Source: Candidatus Zixiibacteriota bacterium (GTDB lineage: Bacteria > SM23-81 > DAOVCL01). From it: a stretch of 22,965 bases of DNA. The stretch spans positions 1 through 22,965 of the forward strand of contig DAOVCL010000007.1 in assembly GCA_030670005.1 (NCBI GenBank), given 5' to 3'. Below, in pieces: positions 21,517 to 22,965 of the stretch (the first letter of the stretch is position 1; each line of letters starts with the position of its first letter). A model generated the notes under the pieces. That model worked only from the letters and a program-made list of their open reading frames with translations. It did no database searches and had not been told where the DNA came from. A program made the position numbers and the translations under genes.

Positions 21517-22965
21517 CTATCTGATTAGCACCATCTTCCTTACCTTTGTGTAACCGCCTGCCTTAAGCCGATAGAAGTATATCCCGCTGGCCATCTGGCC
21601 CGCATCCAACCTGGAGGCTTTAAAACCAGCCTTCTCAAATCCATCCACCAGGGTTGCTACCCTACGGCCTAAGATGTTGAAAACCTCCAGCCTCACCCAA
21701 CAATCCTCCGGCAAATTATACTTGATCTCTGTCACTGAATTGAAGGGGTTGGGATAGTTCTGAGAGAGGGAGAAGTGATCGGGCAGTTGGTCAGAAGAAG
21801 AGACCACTCTTTTAGGCTGTCCTGGGCCAGTTCCACTATATTCATAGAGGATGAGTAGAGGGCAGACGGCCTGGGCCCCATTGAGGCCCTTTATGGTTAG
21901 CTGAACCTCTCCATCCTGAAGGATGCTGTCCGGAAGTAGCTTGCTTGTGGTGACTGCCTTGGCTGAGGGAACCTGAACCTCATAGTCTATTGCCCCATCA
22001 AGCTGGAACCTCTGACCTATCTCCTCCCCAAACTCCTGGTAGAAACCCGCCTGCAACCTGTAGTTCTTCCCAGGATCTAAATCAGGGATGAGATAGACAA
22101 GGGCTGAAGAGTCATAGTCCACGGACTTATATTGCTCAGGCCCTAAGCTGAGCCAGCCAGCCCTCTCCAGGGTCACAGGCGAGGGATCGGGTTGCCCCAG
22201 GTTGAAGCAGGTTATCTCCTCCTCTTCGCATGGGTTAAGCCCCACTTTGGCAAACCTGAAATATGGGGGATCACCTTCTGCCCACATAAAGTAGAGGCTG
22301 CCCCCGCTCACTAAGGGATTTGCTGGTGGATGGTAGACCATCTGTGGCTCCTGGGAGGGAGCTAAGGTGGAGTTGCTCACATTCTGAGGGGTTGTCCATC
22401 CACCTCCACATCTGCGGCTAAAGAGGATAGCATCCACCGGGGTCCATTGGTCATGGCTTATCAGGTTCATCTCGTCCCCCTGTCTCCAGCAGACATATCT
22501 GCCTATAATAAAGGGAGATGTGGATAAATCATCAGGACTCTGGCTGATGTTCTGAACCGTATCGGCCAAGACCCCGGCCACCACTGTGCGGGAGAGGATG
22601 TCGCCTTCCTCCTCCCAGACTATCCTTACCGCCTGACCATCACAGCTCAAACAGGGGTTCTGGGAGGGCTCCATTAGGCTCTGAGAGATGTTCAGATAGT
22701 TGGTGAATGCCTCCCCATTCCATTGACAGTAATAGACCTCCCCCAACTTGTCCCAGGCTATATGGACTACTCCGTTTGTGTCCAGATCTATGCTGGGGCC
22801 AGAGAGGTCCTCATAGTCAGCTCTACCTACCCAACATAGCCCATTGTAGCTGCTGTCAAAGGCCTGGTAGTGGAAGAATGGGCCAGGAAATGCCCGCCAG
22901 TACCAGCCCAGATAGTATCTGCGGGTAAGTTGAAAGTTGGCATTAAAATCTATATCCCATATGCT
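21517..22965 (-). CDS. Secreted or surface protein with Por-secretion (type IX-like) C-terminal sorting domain, N-terminus outside window
   Basis: The frame is open from the stop at 21517 to the window edge, giving 483 residues with no start needed inside. A TTG at 22744-22746 is only internal. The upstream part has repeating strand patterns such as DTNGVVHIAWDKLGEVYYCQ and WTTPQNVSNSTLAPSQEPQM, suggestive of a beta-propeller. A beta-rich middle follows, and the last 80 or so residues form a typical sorting domain (LSQNYPNPFNSVTEIKYNLP, FNILGRRVATLVDG, ASGIYFYRLKAG) with the final KVRKMVLIR. This domain directs proteins across the outer membrane in FCB-type bacteria. No enzyme motif is visible, and the substrate or role is unknown. 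The signal peptide would be outside the window. Confidence 0.85.
   Translation of the reverse strand, partial: SIWDIDFNANFQLTRRYYLGWYWRAFPGPFFHYQAFDSSYNGLCWVGRADYEDLSGPSIDLDTNGVVHIAWDKLGEVYYCQWNGEAFTNYLNISQSLMEPSQNPCLSCDGQAVRIVWEEEGDILSRTVVAGVLADTVQNISQSPDDLSTSPFIIGRYVCWRQGDEMNLISHDQWTPVDAILFSRRCGGGWTTPQNVSNSTLAPSQEPQMVYHPPANPLVSGGSLYFMWAEGDPPYFRFAKVGLNPCEEEEITCFNLGQPDPSPVTLERAGWLSLGPEQYKSVDYDSSALVYLIPDLDPGKNYRLQAGFYQEFGEEIGQRFQLDGAIDYEVQVPSAKAVTTSKLLPDSILQDGEVQLTIKGLNGAQAVCPLLILYEYSGTGPGQPKRVVSSSDQLPDHFSLSQNYPNPFNSVTEIKYNLPEDCWVRLEVFNILGRRVATLVDGFEKAGFKASRLDAGQMASGIYFYRLKAGGYTKVRKMVLIR

Overview
The window looks like a chromosomal segment of an uncultured-type Gram-negative bacterium. The gene next to the right edge ends in a Por-secretion-like (type IX) C-terminal sorting domain. 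That domain is typical of the Fibrobacteres-Chlorobi-Bacteroidetes superphylum and of related candidate phyla. Coding strands are strongly purine-rich, with many AGG, AGA, ATA and GAG codons, which would fit a thermophilic or moderately thermophilic lineage. No marker here fixes the phylum.

Almost everything is on the minus strand, so reading order is from high to low coordinates. (1) The right end (about 20,430-22,965) holds the 3' part of a secreted or surface protein, a small plus-strand REP-associated tyrosine transposase (RAYT) with three near-identical palindromes, and a tRNA(CAU) with its own promoter and terminator. (2) A long tightly packed gene string runs from 20,422 down to 9,894: tilS, hpt, ftsH, folP, cdaA, obgE, a HEAT-repeat gene, dprA, ptsH and ptsI. 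Most neighbours overlap by 1-65 bases. It combines tRNA modification, purine salvage, membrane proteolysis, folate and c-di-AMP synthesis, ribosome assembly, DNA uptake/recombination and the general PTS phosphorelay. (3) A three-gene string (9,558-6,356) holds a phosphoglucose/phosphomannose isomerase, a sugar-1-phosphate nucleotidylyltransferase and metK. (4) A replication/topology operon (6,118-381) holds dnaN, a DUF721/DciA-type gene, gyrB and gyrA behind a good sigma70-type promoter. dnaA and recF, often found in this cluster, are absent from the window. (5) At the left edge the first 25 codons of a type I restriction R subunit (HsdR) enter the window.

The intergenic gaps within the minus-strand block are unusual. 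Three of them (6.2 kb, 9.6-9.9 kb, 18.4-18.5 kb) carry a degenerate GTCAG/CTGAC-type repeat with inverted ends, and one copy has become the C-terminal coding tail of hpt. The RAYT palindromes are built so that each arm can fold on itself, with complementary loops in the two arms. The rest of the window is mostly well-known housekeeping genes. I do not see a clearly new multi-gene system. The palindrome/RAYT unit, the repeat-derived hpt tail and the almost leaderless tilS promoter are the best candidates for a second look.
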